Positions 3,911-6,232 of a DNA stretch of 6,232 nucleotides are shown piece by piece. The stretch's first letter is position 1. Each line of letters starts with the position of its first letter. Where the stretch lies: positions 1 to 6,232 of the forward strand of contig DFXY01000034.1 in the NCBI GenBank assembly GCA_002381945.1, read 5' to 3'. The notes under the pieces are model-generated. The model saw nothing but the letters and a program-made list of their open reading frames with translations. It did not search any database and had not been told where the DNA came from. A program made the position numbers and the translations under genes. The stretch is from Bacteriovoracaceae bacterium UBA4096. Its GTDB lineage: Bacteria; Bdellovibrionota; Bacteriovoracia; Bacteriovoracales; Bacteriovoracaceae.

Positions 3911-6232
3911 TCATATATCAATTCGAACGCCTTTGAGAGTCACTCCCTTATCATTCGTGGCTTCATCAGTTTTAAAAACAAAACGGATCTCCACCTTTTC
4001 ACCCGCAAAGGATGAGAGGTCGTATTTATAGTTTGTTTGAGGTAAGTGCCCACTTAATGATTGAATCAAAGTAGGGGGGTGTCCTTTTATAATGATGTAG
4101 ATTTTCAGGAAATCAAAATTCAACTCACTATCAACTGTTGCAGTATATGATAATAATGACTTGGTCTTAGGGAGAGAGACAAATAAGGATGCCTCTGATT
4201 CGACCAAATTATGATATGTCTTTCCGTCACCAAAAATGAGCTCATTGTTCTTTATATGCCAACCATTCTCTTTAGACGAAATAACGCTATAGATAGAAAA
4301 TCTCTCCATCAGGTTTTCACCTTGTCTCACTGATTCAAACTCAGGAATGACACGATAGCGGATTATCTTGCGCCACACAGGTACTTCATTGTTTGATCCA
4401 TAAATTTCAAGTCTACCATCTGAAATAACACTGACATCGATGGGCAAAGAAATGGCCGAAGAGGCATTAAGATCAACTTCTCTTCTATCGATGGTTGTTC
4501 CATCTTTTTTGAATTCAAAAGTTGATGTATCCGTCCATGATGCTTGAACTAAAGGATCTTGATTTCTTAAGAAGTCTTGTCGTTCTTCCTTACTAAAGAA
4601 AATACTTGAACTGTAGTTCGCACTTATTGAAGAGAGATGTTTTTGTAGTACGAGGAGCTGATCATTAGTTGCATTAAAAATGTCGGACCAGTTCATGGGA
4701 GATAGTCTATCAACTTTGACACCCTCGTTTTCGATTAAGGCCCCAGCGTTTTTTCCTACACGAATGGCCTGTCTGAATGAAAAGTCGATATCTTGACCAT
4801 TAGGCAATCTGGCAAAAGGGAGTGGATTTGTTTGGGCAAATTTTTCCTGAAGAATTTTACTTAAACTAAATACGTTCGCCCCTCCGCCACCAGTCCTTTG
4901 GTCTTCGCCAAAAATTATTCCGACATTGTGGTCCTGAATTTGAGCCGCAAGCACTTCACAAGCGGAATAGCACTTTGAGTTCACAAATAATGCAACAGGC
5001 TTGAAGTAGGCCTGGCCTAAATCATTAATTTCTTTCTTAGAACTGAGGGGGCCTCCTGAAGTAAAGGGGGTTCCAAGGTTTCGAGCGGCCATTAAGAGCG
5101 TTGTGAAAGGATCTTTTATATCTGACTTGGAGAAATAGACGTAGTTTGCCTCGGAGTTTTTCAAAATATATTCCAAAGGTGTAACTTCTTTGGGCGAAAA
5201 AAGCTGGACTATTTTTTCTGCAAAAGGAATTTGACCACCACCATTATCGCGTAAATCGATGACGAGACCATCTGTATCCCGCAGTTCATTTAAAAGTAAG
5301 TCACGGATTTTAATTACTGTTTCGTCATTGGATAATACTTCAGGGTTAAACGACTCAAGAGCGATGTATCCAAAATCACCAAAGCTGGGATGATTGATGT
5401 GCCAGTATAGAATGGGCTCATTCGTTTCACCTGTGATTGATCCCATTCGTTTCATCTTGAAAGTGTTGAGTGGTAAGAGCTTAGTAGTAGGTTTTAAGCA
5501 ATCCTCTTCAGCATAAGTAATCCATGGAAGTTTAAGTTTGTATCTCTGACCTTTGGTATTTCTTAATTCAAGTCTTACAAAATTATCTTGCGGAAGTTGA
5601 TCTACGCCATGATAGTAAAAGCGTAGGTCTTCCTGGGCGAGTCGGAATTGGGCATCAGGATTGGCCCCATAAGTCTTACCCATTTTATTTGTTACAACTT
5701 CATAAAGAGGCATTCCGTTATAGGAGATGACTTCGTCACCTATGGCGACTTCAAATGGCTTTGGAAGAAGTTGAAGAATCTCTTGTCTTGTATCAACATC
5801 TGTCACAGCAAATGCTCTTCGGCCTTGATCCATATTTACATATTTAAATCTTAAGGGAAGAAAGTTCTCATAGCATGAATAAGGCCTAGGAAGATGATAA
5901 AGGGTATGTTGATCTTTCAAGGCCAGAAATATATCAGTCAGTGTTGTATGAAATTCCAAGTCTGAGATTTTAGATAATTTTTTATAAAGTTCGTTAATGC
6001 GAGGTAGGGCATCTGCCTTCGGGCCAAAGTCCCTTATTTTTACTTCCTGATGGACAAAGATCTCTGATAGGGCCAGCTTAGCTTGATCGAGAATGATCTT
6101 TCTTGTTGCAGTATTGTATACAGGATATTTAATCTTCGGACGGGAGATTTCTAATGTGCTGTAACCTGCAAAAGTTTGTGCACTTGAAACCACTACTAGT
6201 ATACTTACTAGCTTAACCAAAGTTTTATACAT
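3911..6232 (-). CDS. Exported S41-family serine protease, CPAF-like, with C-terminal beta domain
   Basis: A 773-residue exported protein with a Sec signal (1-22, cleavage probably after Thr-Phe-Ala). An N-terminal helical region contains LKDQHTLYHLP (105-115), the 'D.HT' motif that carries the catalytic His in CPAF-like S41 proteases, here His109. A PDZ-like segment follows at about 150-235 (GDEVISYNGMPLYEV, 165-179). The S41 core spans about 285-510: DGLVIDLRDNGGG (321-333), KPVALFVNSKCYSACE (411-426) with nucleophile Ser423, a Gly-rich RTGGGGANVF loop (446-455), and ENEGVKVD (501-508) with Glu501 or Glu503 as the likely third residue. The last 200 residues are beta-rich and end in YDLSSFAGEKVEIRFVF and GVTLKGVRIDI, resembling jelly-roll domains of secreted peptidases. 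The ATG is the final codon of the window; the signal peptide supports it, but promoter and RBS are outside. Confidence 0.88.
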   Translation of the reverse strand: MYKTLVKLVSILVVVSSAQTFAGYSTLEISRPKIKYPVYNTATRKIILDQAKLALSEIFVHQEVKIRDFGPKADALPRINELYKKLSKISDLEFHTTLTDIFLALKDQHTLYHLPRPYSCYENFLPLRFKYVNMDQGRRAFAVTDVDTRQEILQLLPKPFEVAIGDEVISYNGMPLYEVVTNKMGKTYGANPDAQFRLAQEDLRFYYHGVDQLPQDNFVRLELRNTKGQRYKLKLPWITYAEEDCLKPTTKLLPLNTFKMKRMGSITGETNEPILYWHINHPSFGDFGYIALESFNPEVLSNDETVIKIRDLLLNELRDTDGLVIDLRDNGGGQIPFAEKIVQLFSPKEVTPLEYILKNSEANYVYFSKSDIKDPFTTLLMAARNLGTPFTSGGPLSSKKEINDLGQAYFKPVALFVNSKCYSACEVLAAQIQDHNVGIIFGEDQRTGGGGANVFSLSKILQEKFAQTNPLPFARLPNGQDIDFSFRQAIRVGKNAGALIENEGVKVDRLSPMNWSDIFNATNDQLLVLQKHLSSISANYSSSIFFSKEERQDFLRNQDPLVQASWTDTSTFEFKKDGTTIDRREVDLNASSAISLPIDVSVISDGRLEIYGSNNEVPVWRKIIRYRVIPEFESVRQGENLMERFSIYSVISSKENGWHIKNNELIFGDGKTYHNLVESEASLFVSLPKTKSLLSYTATVDSELNFDFLKIYIIIKGHPPTLIQSLSGHLPQTNYKYDLSSFAGEKVEIRFVFKTDEATNDKGVTLKGVRIDI

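Noticed and set aside
5648..5854. Plus-strand ORF inside the S41 protease gene
   Set aside because: Antisense shadow within the PDZ-like region; no RBS or protein features.

Overview
The window fits an AT-rich Gram-negative chromosome. Evidence is a lipoprotein signal, several Sec signal peptides, a periplasmic L,D-transpeptidase and a PA2779/PA2778-type pair. The mix of envelope hydrolases resembles Bdellovibrio/Bacteriovorax-like bacteria, but no marker gene settles the lineage, so this is a low-confidence inference.

Left part (about 85-1176, + strand): a compact three-gene operon. A HigB/RelE-type toxin (113-409) is followed 3 nt later by its HigA/VapI-type antitoxin (413-673). A P-loop nucleoside/nucleotide-kinase-like protein (679-1176) starts 5 nt after that. 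A perfect 7-bp inverted repeat and a consensus extended -10 element lie across the toxin start codon and look like an autoregulated promoter/operator. Position 1177-1501 holds no intact gene. It contains what may be a degraded coding remnant in two frames, compatible with a one-base frameshift. A 12-bp perfect hairpin follows.

Middle part: an exported L,D-transpeptidase (YkuD fold) on the minus strand (2320 to 1571) is divergent from a two-gene plus-strand operon. That operon encodes a PA2779-family exported, C-terminally membrane-anchored small protein (2596-2985) and, 3 nt later, a PA2778-family lipoprotein with a C39-like cysteine peptidase domain and TPRs (2989-3891). The 275-nt divergent spacer holds candidate promoters, a tandem 9-bp repeat, and an inverted repeat that would pair with the Shine-Dalgarno sequence of the transpeptidase.

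Right part: a large exported S41-family serine protease (6232 to 3911, minus strand) with a PDZ-like segment, a CPAF-like His/Ser/Glu arrangement and a C-terminal beta-rich domain. It converges on the PA2778 gene with only 19 nt between the stop codons. Its start codon is the last three bases of the window, so its promoter and RBS are outside.

Taken together, four of the seven genes encode exported envelope proteins, three of them peptidoglycan- or protein-acting enzymes. The other three form a toxin-antitoxin cassette with an unusual kinase-like third member. The most promising leads for something undescribed are the toxin-antitoxin-kinase trio and the PA2779/PA2778 pair, whose function is, to my knowledge, unresolved.
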